This document shows, one piece after another, positions 7,457 to 15,990 of a stretch of 17,447 nt of DNA. The notes beneath the pieces are model-generated. The model was not told where the DNA came from and did no database searches. It was given only the letters and a program-made list of their open reading frames with translations. Where the stretch lies: NCBI GenBank assembly GCA_002338505.1, contig DDIK01000164.1:1-17447 (forward strand), given 5' to 3'. The position numbers and the translations under genes are program-made. How positions within the stretch are numbered: position 1 is the stretch's first letter; each line of letters starts with the position of its first letter. Source of the stretch: Bacteriovorax sp. UBA1852 (GTDB taxonomy: Bacteria; Bdellovibrionota; Bacteriovoracia; Bacteriovoracales; Bacteriovoracaceae).

Positions 7457-7862
7457 TCTGGTTTCACAGTGCTTAGTATTCATTATGTACTTAAAAATCT
7501 TGAAAGATCTTCTAACAATGATCTTTTTCGCCTACACAAAACTACACTGCAGTCATCTTTCATCGTTTCCATGTTTGTTTTCTATCAACAAGGGTACATT
7601 AATTTTATTTCATAGGCTGCCAGAATTTCGTGTACAATTTGGACAAGTATTATTTCAACGACTTAATGCTATCTCTTTCATTGAAAGCTCTAATTTAAGT
7701 TACCGTAATTTAGTTAGAGCACTCTATCTATTAGCCTAAAAGTTGATTTTTACAGGCTTAGGCCTTGAACCCCAAACATTTTAACTTCCGCCATGGCCCA
7801 CGAGGCCCTCGATTAAGAATTCTTAACTAACGAAATCCTTTATTCCCGACGATAATACTCCA
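7457..7862 (+). other. Intergenic stretch without a convincing gene
   Basis: About 405 bases. An open frame at 7485-7739 could encode 84 residues, but it has no Shine-Dalgarno, mixed composition and no recognisable motif; it may be chance or a decayed gene end. Immediately at its stop lies a stem candidate (AGCCT 7733-7737 with AGGCT 7754-7758, enclosing A and T runs). A short G+C-rich patch with the palindrome CGAGGCCCTCG is at 7801-7811, and TTAAGAATTCTTAA at 7813-7826. No second copy of the tRNA 3' end was seen, so there is no evidence of an integrated element. Confidence 0.5.
7813..7826 (+). promoter_or_regulatory. Perfect 14-base palindrome upstream of the BspA-like gene
   Basis: TTAAGAATTCTTAA ends 36 bases before the ATG of the large lipoprotein gene, close to where a -35 region would sit. 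Perfect symmetry and position suggest an operator for a dimeric regulator, but AT-rich palindromes of this length can occur by chance. Confidence 0.25.
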
Positions 7863-10652
7863 ATGAAACTATTAACAATTCTCTTTATATATACACTTCT
7901 TTTCTCGTGCTCAAAGGCACCAGAAGGAAGCTCTTCTGTAGTTACTAATATTAGCTTCCAAACAGCTAAAACCCTATACTACCCTCACCTAAGACTCGTT
8001 AACCTAGAGACAGGAGAAGACTATATACAGAGAATTAACCCATCAACAATGGAAACATTCGTTCCATTTGGACTGTGGGATATTTATTTTCTAGCATCAC
8101 TAGAACCAATAACAGAAAAAGAAAGACTACTTACTACTCCAGTCATCTGTGGCGTAAGCTTTGCGAATAAACTCTTTGACGAAGAAAGTGAAGTAAAAAT
8201 CGATGCGAACGAATCAAGCTGTCAAGAGACCGAGTTTCAGGAGTTCATAACAAAACTCGTAAGCGAAAAAAGTAATACTCCTAATGAAGATAGAGGCACA
8301 ACGAATCTTCCACCTCCTCCTTCAAGCGATTTCATATCTGTTTGGAGAACGACCATAGCGAACGAAACCATCACACTTCCCTTACGATCGGGATATAACT
8401 ACAACTTCCAAGTTGACTGGGGAGATGGATCACCAATAGACACTGTCACATCTGATAGTGACCCTGCCAAGAGTCATACATATACAACTCCGGGTGACTA
8501 TACGGTTACAATATCAGGTACACTTGAAGCTTGGTATTTTAACAATAGCGGAAGCAAAGATAACTTAATCGGTGTATTAAGTCTCGGAGACATGGGATGG
8601 ATAAACCTAGCTGCAGCATTCAAAGGCTGCTCCAATCTAATCTCATTCGCAGGTGGCAACACAATAAGTGTCACAAACATGGACTCCATGTTTCATGGAG
8701 CGAGTAGTTTAACATCACTAGATTTGTCAGGCTTCAATACAAGCAGTACAACCTTAATGGGTCGTATGTTTTGGGCAACTAATAGCTTAACTTCTATAGA
8801 TTTATCAAGTTTTGACACTAGCAATGTAATATCTATGACTTCCATGTTCAAAGGCACCGGAAACCTTACATCATTAAACATATCAAGCTTCGATACAATG
8901 AATGTAACTGATATGAGTTCCATGTTTATGGATACAAATTTGTCGTCCTTGGATTTATCGGGATTCAACACTAACAGCGTCATCAATATGAATTCTATGT
9001 TTTCAAATGCCAATAAACTAACCTCCTTAAACTTATCGAACTTTAACACCAGTAACGTTGTAAATATGGCGCTCATGTTTAAAAACACATCGAGCCTAAC
9101 AACATTAGACTTATCTAGCTTTGACACAACAAGTGTTTTCACCATGAAGAGTATGTTTGCTAGCACCACCAGCTTAACCACATTAGACATATCAAACTTT
9201 GACACAAGCAGCGTTACAAATATGCACAGAATGTTTAGTTATGCTACAAGCCTCACATCTCTAAACCTTACACACTTTGACACAAGCAATGTTACTGATA
9301 TGTATGGAATGTTTCAAAACACAACAAGCCTGACATCTTTAGATATTTCAACATTTAATACGAGCAGTGTTACTATTATGACAGAGATGTTCGAATCTAC
9401 GCCTAGCTTATCCTTATTAGATCTAACTAGTTTTGACACCAGCAGTGTTACTTCTATGAGAAGTATGTTCGAGAATGCCTCTAATCTTTCTTCATTAGAT
9501 TTATCAAATTTCGACACTAGTAATGTTACAAGTATGTACGGAATGTTTGTAAATGCATCTAGTCTAACCTCTTTGGATCTCACATCTTTTAATACAAGCA
9601 ATGTCACGCAGATGGACGAAATGTTCATGAGTACATCTGGCCTCTCTTCGCTAGATTTAACAAGTTTTGACACTAGCAATGTAACCAGCATGAACCGCAT
9701 GTTTAAAGGTGCCTCAAATCTCGTAAGTTTAGATTTATCAAGTTTTAGCACAAATAATGTTTTAACAATGAGGTCTATGTTTAGCGGCGCTAATTCATTA
9801 ACTTCTCTAAATATATCAAGCTTTAATACAACGAATGTAATAAATATGGCTTTTATGTTCTCAGGCACAACAGCTTTAACTTCATTAGATATATCAAGTT
9901 TTGATACAAGTAGTGTTACGGATATGAGAAGCATGTTCTCGGATGCAGCAACTCTAAGCTCATTAGACTTATCTGGTTTCGATACTAGTAGTGTAACTGA
10001 TATGAGAAGTATGTTCGCAGGCACAACAAACCTAGCCTCATTAGATATATCAAACTTCGACACATTTAATGTAACTACTATGGGTAGCATGTTTGCAAAT
10101 GCAAGCGCATTAACAACCCTAAACCTTTCAAGTTTTAATACCGCAAACACTACAAGTATGGGTTACATGTTTGATGGTGCATCAAGCCTAACAACACTAG
10201 ACCTATCAAGTTTCGACACCAGCAATGTAACAAGCATGATTTTCATGTTTCAAGATACAACAAGTTTAAGCGCAATAAATATAACAAGCTTCGATACGTC
10301 TAGCGTAACAAACATGGGAGGGATGTTTCAAAACACTTTAAGCTTAACAAGTTTAGACCTTACAAGTTTTAACACCGTTAACGTAACTGATATGAACCGT
10401 ATGTTTTATTATGCCTCAAGTATATCAACATTAGACCTTTCAAGCTTCGACACATCAAATGTTACAAGTATGGCCTATATGTTTTCTAACGCATCAAATT
10501 TGTCTAGCCTTAACGTGAATGGATGGGATATAGACCCACTTCCATCAAGTGTTAATATTCTTACAAATACAGCTCCAGGAATCTCGGTATACTGCACTCC
10601 AGGAGTAGGTAATCTTGGACAAGCAAACTTTTTTGGCGAGACATGTAATTAA
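7863..10652 (+). CDS. BspA-family surface lipoprotein with PKD-like domain and ~24 tandem repeats
   Basis: 929 residues. A lipoprotein signal ends in LFSC (Cys at about 16). Residues about 25-145 are an uncharacterised beta-rich head, followed by a short linker (LPPPPSSDF). Residues about 155-220 contain a PKD-like segment: YNFQVDWGDGSP, then SHTYTTPGDYTVTISG. From about 265 to 890 run roughly 24 repeats of 26 residues with consensus SLTSLDLSSFDTSNVTSMxxMF, the DUF285/TIGR02167 BspA-type repeat, which builds an extended leucine-rich-like solenoid. The C-terminus closes with two Cys in a short cap (VYCTPGVG, ETCN). Family members are surface adhesins binding host or matrix proteins; a role in prey or particle binding here is inference. 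No Shine-Dalgarno precedes the ATG; GATAAT ends 6 bases before it. Long reverse frames across the repeats are artefacts of repeated codons. Confidence 0.95.
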   Translation: MKLLTILFIYTLLFSCSKAPEGSSSVVTNISFQTAKTLYYPHLRLVNLETGEDYIQRINPSTMETFVPFGLWDIYFLASLEPITEKERLLTTPVICGVSFANKLFDEESEVKIDANESSCQETEFQEFITKLVSEKSNTPNEDRGTTNLPPPPSSDFISVWRTTIANETITLPLRSGYNYNFQVDWGDGSPIDTVTSDSDPAKSHTYTTPGDYTVTISGTLEAWYFNNSGSKDNLIGVLSLGDMGWINLAAAFKGCSNLISFAGGNTISVTNMDSMFHGASSLTSLDLSGFNTSSTTLMGRMFWATNSLTSIDLSSFDTSNVISMTSMFKGTGNLTSLNISSFDTMNVTDMSSMFMDTNLSSLDLSGFNTNSVINMNSMFSNANKLTSLNLSNFNTSNVVNMALMFKNTSSLTTLDLSSFDTTSVFTMKSMFASTTSLTTLDISNFDTSSVTNMHRMFSYATSLTSLNLTHFDTSNVTDMYGMFQNTTSLTSLDISTFNTSSVTIMTEMFESTPSLSLLDLTSFDTSSVTSMRSMFENASNLSSLDLSNFDTSNVTSMYGMFVNASSLTSLDLTSFNTSNVTQMDEMFMSTSGLSSLDLTSFDTSNVTSMNRMFKGASNLVSLDLSSFSTNNVLTMRSMFSGANSLTSLNISSFNTTNVINMAFMFSGTTALTSLDISSFDTSSVTDMRSMFSDAATLSSLDLSGFDTSSVTDMRSMFAGTTNLASLDISNFDTFNVTTMGSMFANASALTTLNLSSFNTANTTSMGYMFDGASSLTTLDLSSFDTSNVTSMIFMFQDTTSLSAINITSFDTSSVTNMGGMFQNTLSLTSLDLTSFNTVNVTDMNRMFYYASSISTLDLSSFDTSNVTSMAYMFSNASNLSSLNVNGWDIDPLPSSVNILTNTAPGISVYCTPGVGNLGQANFFGETCN
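8654..10515 (+). repeat. Tandem 78-base repeat array coding the BspA-type solenoid
   Basis: Twenty-four copies of the MF anchor (SMF, RMF, GMF, YMF and similar) occur at a 78-base period. Synonymous positions differ widely between copies, so the array is old or actively diversified rather than a recent expansion. One unit is 75 bases (from TTA at 8874 to TTG at 8949), missing one residue after MFMDTN. Confidence 0.92.
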
Positions 10653-11072
10653 GAAAAAACCATATATCTCAAATTAATATTAGTGGATCTTTAAAGCCTC
10701 GTCACAAGGCCATATAAAGTTTTGAAATACTTACCTTACAAAACTGGACATATAATGAGCATAACTTATAGACTTCTAACATGAGTAATTTAAACCAAAG
10801 CTTCTATAATTATCTCGTCTCCTCCTAACAATCTGCTCCCTATACTCTCTTCTATAACGCAATAGAATTTTCCAATGCACATACAAGCTCATAAGTGAAC
10901 TCGTCCGAGACCTAGTCAATAGGAGCAGTCCTTTATTCTCCAAGATCGTTTCTCAAAACTGTAGGAGATCACTTATCGATCAAATCATCTCCACATAAGA
11001 TATGAACTCAGGCATCAGCAGCATAATTTTGCGCAGGGCCAGCTAAGCACCCTTGCTAGGAAGCCTGTTTTA
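10653..11072 (+). other. Intergenic stretch without a convincing gene
   Basis: About 420 bases between the BspA-like gene and the convergent secreted-protein gene. Nothing coding was found beyond tiny frames without ribosome sites (for example 15 codons from an ATG at 10781). A weak hairpin (GCCT and AGGC around 10697-10712) could end the BspA transcript but lacks a T run. A TATAAT at 10751-10756 has no properly spaced -35 and no gene after it; an unrecognised small RNA cannot be excluded. Confidence 0.5.
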
Positions 11073-11573
11073 TTACTGAAACCTAGAGTAAACTGCAGTT
11101 AAGCCCTTTCCTCCACCACAATCAGCATCTTTCATAATTTGATAAATTTCTGTTGGTTTATTGTTGTTAATATAAAGTTTACTTTTAACCGCCATGACTC
11201 CATCACCATCGCTCTTAAAAAGTTTATTATTTTCACTAAAACACTGCTTACTTAGTTGAATAGTACCTACCTCGTCATAAACAGACACATCACCTTGTGA
11301 CCCAGCCTCAGAATAAATAATCTTTTCAAGAGTCATACAATCTGGACCAGATACTCTAGATTCTATATTACCATCTTTAATTTCTAGGTAGCTTGAAGTC
11401 CAAAAAGTTAGATCTCCTCTGTTACCAGAATTACAAAAAGAGTCTGTCATGACCCACTTTCCATCATACTCTTTAAGGCTTTGGGCAGGGCCCTGTAAGT
11501 TATTTTCATCCTGGCCAATAGCAAATGACGACACAGAACCGGTAAGTAATAATGTAAAAAGTAGGAATTTCAT
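11073..11573 (-). CDS. Secreted 4-cysteine protein of unknown function
   Basis: 166 residues. The signal peptide covers about 1-18 (KFLLFTLLLTGSVSSFA). The mature protein opens with YDGKWVMTDSFC, followed by alternating strands (YLEIKDGNIESRV, KLYINNNKPTEIYQI), suggesting a small beta-barrel or lipocalin-like fold; this is inference from pattern only. Four Cys (47, 79, 111, 152) could form two disulfides. The ribosome site is good (GGAGA ahead of ATG at 11573). It lies downstream of, and on the same strand as, the TIGR02147-like regulator, but 239 bases apart with its own -10 candidate, so it is probably transcribed separately. Confidence 0.8.
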   Translation of the reverse strand: MKFLLFTLLLTGSVSSFAIGQDENNLQGPAQSLKEYDGKWVMTDSFCNSGNRGDLTFWTSSYLEIKDGNIESRVSGPDCMTLEKIIYSEAGSQGDVSVYDEVGTIQLSKQCFSENNKLFKSDGDGVMAVKSKLYINNNKPTEIYQIMKDADCGGGKGLTAVYSRFQ

Positions 11574-11623
11574 ATCTTCTCCAAAGTTAAAGCGTAAATA
11601 ATTGCGCTAAGTTAAAAACGTTG

Positions 11624-11629
11624 ATTATA
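11624..11629 (-). promoter_or_regulatory. Candidate -10 box of the 4-Cys secreted-protein gene
   Basis: TATAAT on the minus strand, 50 bases before the ATG at 11573. A TCACTT at 17 bases is the best -35 and is weak. An imperfect inverted repeat (AGCG and CGCT arms, 11591-11608) lies in the predicted leader. Confidence 0.35.
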
Positions 11630-11812
11630 TAAGTTAAATAAATTCTAAGTGATTTCTAAATTTTCTAATAGGTCTGTTGAAAAAATGAATTGATAAAATC
11701 AAAAGTGACGATTTTTTGTACGATTTATATAAGTCTGGTAGTGAAGTTATAGGCACATTTTCTTATCGCAAATACTACTTTTCCCGTTGCAAGTCATTAC
11801 GTTTGGAGTCCC

Positions 11813-12631
11813 CTATTTTACAAGGGGGAAAAGGCTCAAATTAGCTTGATAAACCTTATTAGCAGCTCCCTGCTCGGACAATCGAGATAACTGATTTCTA
11901 CATTTAGAGATTATCTCTTTTGCCAAAGGTATATTTTTATCATCAATTGGGAAACTAAATAGATTAACTTCTATTTTTGAAGACTCTATCTCAAGAACAT
12001 CTTTAGCAAGATCACATACCATTGAGTAATACTCTTCAATATCCTTTAGCTTTAATCCTCTTTTGGTCGTCGTTCTAAGATATCTCTTTTCTATTTTATT
12101 TTGGTCATTTAGCCTTAAAAGACCATGTTGAAATAACTTAAAAAGAGCATTTCCAATACGATCACTTTTGATATCAGCGATTAAACTACTTTTGATGTTA
12201 TCAACAGTTAATTCAAAGTCTCTTAGCTCACTTAATGAAAGAATAGCTGTATATACCCAGTCACTGAAAATATCTAAATCATCTTCATAATTAATTGTTA
12301 CAGGTTCATTCTTATCACTAGGTCTAAGTTCTTCAATTAACAAATCAAACATTCTTAATCTTTCAACGTTTGACTCTTTTGACTTAGAAACTATTGCTTG
12401 AAAGTACATTCTTTCTGACTTGGTAAGATCTGCATAATCGCTAAAGGCATCAAAGAATTTATCTTTTATTTTCTTTTTACCTTTTAGAATATCAATAACC
12501 TGAATTGAAGAAGACAAACCTAAAGAGTGAGCAAAATTCTTCATCGAAAATGAAGGGTCATCCACCCTAAGTTGATTAATATATGAACTAATATATTTAA
12601 CAGGCTCTTTATATGTATATACTGAAATCAT
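11813..12631 (-). CDS. TIGR02147/DUF4423-family regulator-like protein
   Basis: 272 residues, soluble, no signal peptide. The N-terminus (YISSYINQLRVDDPSFSMKN, then FAHSLGLSSSIQVIDILKGKKKIKDKF) reads as a helix-turn-helix-like module. The middle FFDAFSDYADLTKSERMYFQAIVSKSK and the later RLNDQNKIEKRYLRTTT fit the TIGR02147 pattern known from Fibrobacter and Bdellovibrio-like bacteria, with a DUF4423 C-terminal region ending in a helix pair (EIISKCRNQLSRLSEQGA). The family is presumed to be transcriptional regulators; no target is known. The ribosome site is very strong (GGAGAGGAGA before ATG). Its neighbours on both sides are small secreted 4-Cys proteins, plausible targets (inference). Confidence 0.87.
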   Translation of the reverse strand: MISVYTYKEPVKYISSYINQLRVDDPSFSMKNFAHSLGLSSSIQVIDILKGKKKIKDKFFDAFSDYADLTKSERMYFQAIVSKSKESNVERLRMFDLLIEELRPSDKNEPVTINYEDDLDIFSDWVYTAILSLSELRDFELTVDNIKSSLIADIKSDRIGNALFKLFQHGLLRLNDQNKIEKRYLRTTTKRGLKLKDIEEYYSMVCDLAKDVLEIESSKIEVNLFSFPIDDKNIPLAKEIISKCRNQLSRLSEQGAANKVYQANLSLFPLVK

Positions 12632-12905
12632 TCTCCTCTCCAGCTGAAGGTATAAAATGATTTTATTTCACTAGTACAGCGGTGATAACCTGTAGAATAT
12701 TTTTCCATTTTAACTTACTAACTTGACTAAAATCTCTACATCTGACTAAAAACTATACCAACAAATCAAGCCAAGTAATTAATTACAAGATATTCAATAC
12801 TGGCACCTTACTTGCTTCAAATCACATCATTAAAACAAATTCTAAAGTGACCACTCGGTGAAATCAGCCAAACGTTACGGGAAGTAATCATTTAAGGAGA
12901 TTAAA
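12632..12905. other. Divergent intergenic region between the regulator and a secreted-protein gene
   Basis: 274 bases that must carry promoters for both directions. TTGACT at 12723-12728 is a good -35 on the plus strand, but no -10 is found at 16-18 bases. No clear operator or hairpin is seen. Confidence 0.4.
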
Positions 12906-13526
12906 ATGAAAAAAATTATTTCAATTACAACTTTAGTTACTTTACTTTCTATCCCAACATTTGCAGGTGATGACGGACCAGGTGTAGGCTCAATAGAGAT
13001 ATTAAACGTGAGTAATCCGCGATCAGAAGTGATGCCAGATCTTAGGCAAAACCCTATGCACCAAAATGATAATGTATCAACAAATGCGATACACAGTGAA
13101 TTAGTATCAGCTTATCTAGATCTTCCTGATACTTCGGGAGATGAAAACACCACCCTAACAGATGAAGAGAAGCGAATAAAAGAGCTCGGGAAGCACTTAC
13201 ATGATTCGATGATCAAAGCAGGTTATAAGCCTGTAAAAAATATTGAAGAAGCAAATCTTGTTTTCCATTATGAAGTTCAAAGTTGTGACTACTTTGGTGA
13301 TGGTGGAGATTGCTTTTATACATCTAATTCTAGCTGTCAGTCTGACTACAAGACAGTTGCAAGGATATCAACACTTGATGGACGAAAAAGTGACATGTGG
13401 AACGCCAAAGAAGGACAATCAAGTTTTATGGCAGTAAATTTTTCGAACTACAACGATAAAATAAGTGGAATTTGCAAATACCAATATGAATCCATGAAAT
13501 CAGCTTTCTCAAAAATAAACAAATAA
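12906..13526 (+). CDS. Secreted 4-cysteine protein, possibly DUF4136-like
   Basis: 206 residues. The signal peptide covers 1-20 (KKIISITTLVTLLSIPTFA, cut before GDD). A polar linker of about 70 residues precedes a domain at about 87-206: RIKELGKHLHDSMIKAGYKP, then VKNIEEANLVFHYEVQSC. A helix leading to A(D/N)LVxHY resembles DUF4136-type envelope proteins, where a short peptide is judged against a paralogous partner, but Cys127, 136, 144 and 190 are not typical of that family, so this is tentative. AAGGAG (12894-12899) lies 6 bases before the ATG, and a strong terminator follows, so the gene is monocistronic. It is transcribed away from the regulator. Confidence 0.8.
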   Translation: MKKIISITTLVTLLSIPTFAGDDGPGVGSIEILNVSNPRSEVMPDLRQNPMHQNDNVSTNAIHSELVSAYLDLPDTSGDENTTLTDEEKRIKELGKHLHDSMIKAGYKPVKNIEEANLVFHYEVQSCDYFGDGGDCFYTSNSSCQSDYKTVARISTLDGRKSDMWNAKEGQSSFMAVNFSNYNDKISGICKYQYESMKSAFSKINK

Positions 13527-13537
13527 GATCTTTCATA

Positions 13538-13565
13538 GACCCGCTATTAAGCGGGTCGCTTTTTC
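13538..13565 (+). terminator. Strong intrinsic terminator of the 12906-13526 gene
   Basis: A perfect 7-bp G+C-rich stem (GACCCGC 13538-13544 with GCGGGTC 13551-13557), a 6-base loop TATTAA, and a short GC then T run (13560-13564). It begins 11 bases after the stop codon. Confidence 0.92.
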
Positions 13566-13675
13566 GCCATTCGCCGCCTTATAGATATTAAATCCTAAAC
13601 ATATACAGAATTGATTGACTCTACGAGTAAGAGTTGCTACCTACTAAATATATTTACACAAAATTTGGATTATTT

Positions 13676-15955
13676 ATGAGAGCTATACCTTTACTCATAT
13701 CACTGATACTTTGCATTTATATAGAGGCAAATTCTCCTTTTAGGTCTGACCTATATCGTAAATTTGAAAACATCAACAAACATATCAAAAAAATTGAGGT
13801 GAAGCCAAAATGGCATGAAAATGATCGAGATTTTTACTTCTTCAATCATCAAGAGCAGGCCGTAAAATTCTTTGATACCAGTTCACTAAAGGTGGAAAAT
13901 TTTTTAAGCACAAACAATCTAGAAGAGCTTATTGAAATTTCTAAAGTACCGTACTCAATGGATAAGTTATTTTCTGAATTAAAGTTTGTTAGCAACAAGC
14001 AAGCAACTCTCAAATATGAAGATCGATACTTTGTCTTTGATTTATCGTCAATGACAATAAGATTTGAAACTAAACTCAACACACCTGTGATAAGGACTAT
14101 AAAAACTCCAGATCATCATATGAGTCAGTATCCTCAAAGTGAAATACTCTCCCCTAGAAATAGCTTTCTCTTAACAATTTCAAAGAACAAGCCCGCCTTG
14201 AGAATATCTTATAGTGAAACATTATTAGATATAGATTTTAAAGACCCCATATCCGAGATGGTGCATTGGAAGCTCTACAGCTCAACTTGGCTAGAGCAAG
14301 AAAAATTAATTGCGATAACAAATGAGAACTTCACTGGTGCTTCAACCTTTGATATGAACTATGACTGGTCCTCAACTACACCATGGACAATAAGAGATAT
14401 TCCCTATGTTTCAGCAAAAGATGCACCGGCACCTCAAGAACTCTACATCATCAATACAGAGACATTAAAAGCCGAGAAAATTTCAACTGGAAAACCAGAG
14501 CATATATATTACGAAATTAGAGAAAAAATATCAAACACATCTCTGATCTTTAGTACGACGAATAAGTTCTTCAGTGAAAGAAGCTTCTATTTATATGATT
14601 CAAAGAAAGGAATAAATTTCTTATTCACAGAGAAATCTAAAACCTATCTTATGAATAATCCAATAGGTGCTAGGACAGGAAACCTAAGAACTTACTTTAA
14701 TAAAAACTATGCTCATTTCTTATCTGAACAAAGCGGACGAGCACAGATCTATAGAATTGATCTTACAACTGGAGACCTAAAGCAAGAAACAAGGAGTCCT
14801 TTTTCTATCGACGAGATTATTTCATATGACGAAGAGAACGATACCTTGTACTTTCAGGCCCTAGGCGAAGACGATAACCCATACCACTTACATGTATATA
14901 AGCATCGAAATGGTAAAATGAAGAGGCTCACCCAATTAGGTTATACCCATGGAAAGACCATGACCCAAAAGGTTTACAATGGGAGACATCATGAAGAAAA
15001 CGTTTATCTCTCACCTGACTATTCTGTCATGGTTAATAACTTTAGTAATCTCACAACACCTAATAGAGTGATCGTTAAAAGTCTGACGAAAGACAGGATG
15101 AGGCATTTGGGCCAATCAAATGATCAACAACTTCTTAATATGGGTTGGAAAAAGCCGATCGAAGTCAAGGCCTATGCAACCGATAATAAAACAAAACTTC
15201 ACGGTGTCCTTCATCTCCCAAGTCACTTTGATCCAAACAAGAAGTATCCTATTATTGATTTTATATATGGCGGTCCACAATATCGCTTCACCACATGGAA
15301 TTACGCTGAAGAAGCAAATCAATTTGCATATCAACTAGCTGAACTAGGTTTTATCGTTCTTATGATGGATGCCAGAGGAACTCCTGACAGAAATAAGAAT
15401 TTTACCGACTTTAATTATAAGAAGTTTGGTCAAGTAGAGGTATTTGATCATAAGTACTTCATTGAGCAGATTGCAAAAGACTTGAGCTTTATTGATATTT
15501 CAAAAGTTGGTGTTATTGGATCTTCATATGGAGGCTATCAGACACTTCAATTTGTCACCAGAGCACCGAAGTTTTTTAAAGTTGCCGTGGCCAACGCTGC
15601 AGTCGCTGATATCCGCGATGTTCATTCTATAAGCTCCATTATGTATATGGGTGACCCTATAACCAATTCCGAAAGCTACGAGGAATCTGCAGTTATTAAT
15701 CATATCGACAAACTAGAGGCAAAGCTTCTGATTATCCATGGAGCAAGAGACTATAATGCTCCCCTATTTGGCATGATGAAATTGATGCAATCTATGGTTG
15801 AAAGAAATATCTATTTCGATCAATTCATTGACCCTATCACTGCACACTCACGAAGAGCTTACACATGGCAAAAGATAGCTAGGTACTTCCATGAGCATCT
15901 GGAACCTGTCCCAAATTCATCACAGCTAGACAAAATTGTAAATTACAAAAGATAG
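13676..15955 (+). CDS. S9-family serine peptidase (prolyl oligopeptidase / DPP-IV-like), exported
   Basis: 759 residues from the ATG at 13676. The frame reaches a TTG at 13634, but the ATG begins a signal-peptide-like stretch (RAIPLLISLILCIYIEA), so the extra 14 residues are rejected. Residues about 25-490 contain propeller-like strand repeats (for example YAHFLSEQSGRAQIYRIDLT). The hydrolase domain is about 495-750: oxyanion-region PIIDFIYGGPQYRF, nucleophile Ser617 in GSSYGGY, Asp692 in IIHGARDYNAP, His724 in DPITAHSRRAYTW, in the order Ser-Asp-His expected of S9 enzymes. It should cleave short peptides, often after proline, in the periplasm or outside the cell. A weak GGA precedes the ATG, and the thioredoxin-like gene starts 36 bases after the stop. 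Exact specificity cannot be read. Confidence 0.93.
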   Translation: MRAIPLLISLILCIYIEANSPFRSDLYRKFENINKHIKKIEVKPKWHENDRDFYFFNHQEQAVKFFDTSSLKVENFLSTNNLEELIEISKVPYSMDKLFSELKFVSNKQATLKYEDRYFVFDLSSMTIRFETKLNTPVIRTIKTPDHHMSQYPQSEILSPRNSFLLTISKNKPALRISYSETLLDIDFKDPISEMVHWKLYSSTWLEQEKLIAITNENFTGASTFDMNYDWSSTTPWTIRDIPYVSAKDAPAPQELYIINTETLKAEKISTGKPEHIYYEIREKISNTSLIFSTTNKFFSERSFYLYDSKKGINFLFTEKSKTYLMNNPIGARTGNLRTYFNKNYAHFLSEQSGRAQIYRIDLTTGDLKQETRSPFSIDEIISYDEENDTLYFQALGEDDNPYHLHVYKHRNGKMKRLTQLGYTHGKTMTQKVYNGRHHEENVYLSPDYSVMVNNFSNLTTPNRVIVKSLTKDRMRHLGQSNDQQLLNMGWKKPIEVKAYATDNKTKLHGVLHLPSHFDPNKKYPIIDFIYGGPQYRFTTWNYAEEANQFAYQLAELGFIVLMMDARGTPDRNKNFTDFNYKKFGQVEVFDHKYFIEQIAKDLSFIDISKVGVIGSSYGGYQTLQFVTRAPKFFKVAVANAAVADIRDVHSISSIMYMGDPITNSESYEESAVINHIDKLEAKLLIIHGARDYNAPLFGMMKLMQSMVERNIYFDQFIDPITAHSRRAYTWQKIARYFHEHLEPVPNSSQLDKIVNYKR

Positions 15956-15990
15956 TTAACTTCCTGTAATATTGTACCGAATAGCGGAAC

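Noticed and set aside
7319..7615. 98-codon plus-strand frame
   Set aside because: It runs through the tRNA-Cys gene and its terminator.
9314..10150. 278-codon frame on the minus strand across the BspA repeats (also 170 codons at 8693-9205)
   Set aside because: It is the mirror of the repeated, codon-biased plus-strand gene: it shows the same 26-residue periodicity and has no ribosome site.
8654..10515. CRISPR-like regular repeats
   Set aside because: The 78-base period is an uninterrupted coding frame with a clear protein consensus, with no constant short repeat or unique spacers.
10751..10756. TATAAT as promoter of a small RNA
   Set aside because: No -35 at proper spacing and no downstream terminator or structure to define a transcript.
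11681..11700. GGTCTGTTGAAAAA-like sequence resembling some insertion-sequence ends
   Set aside because: No matching inverted copy and no transposase nearby; the likeness is short and AT-rich.
11809..11826. CCCC/GGGG hairpin overlapping the stop of the TIGR02147-like gene
   Set aside because: The stem is only about 5 bp and has no T run on the transcribed strand, so it is not a convincing terminator.
13634..13675. Longer N-terminus of the S9 peptidase from TTG 13634
   Set aside because: It would bury the signal peptide behind 14 polar residues and has no ribosome site; the ATG at 13676 is better.
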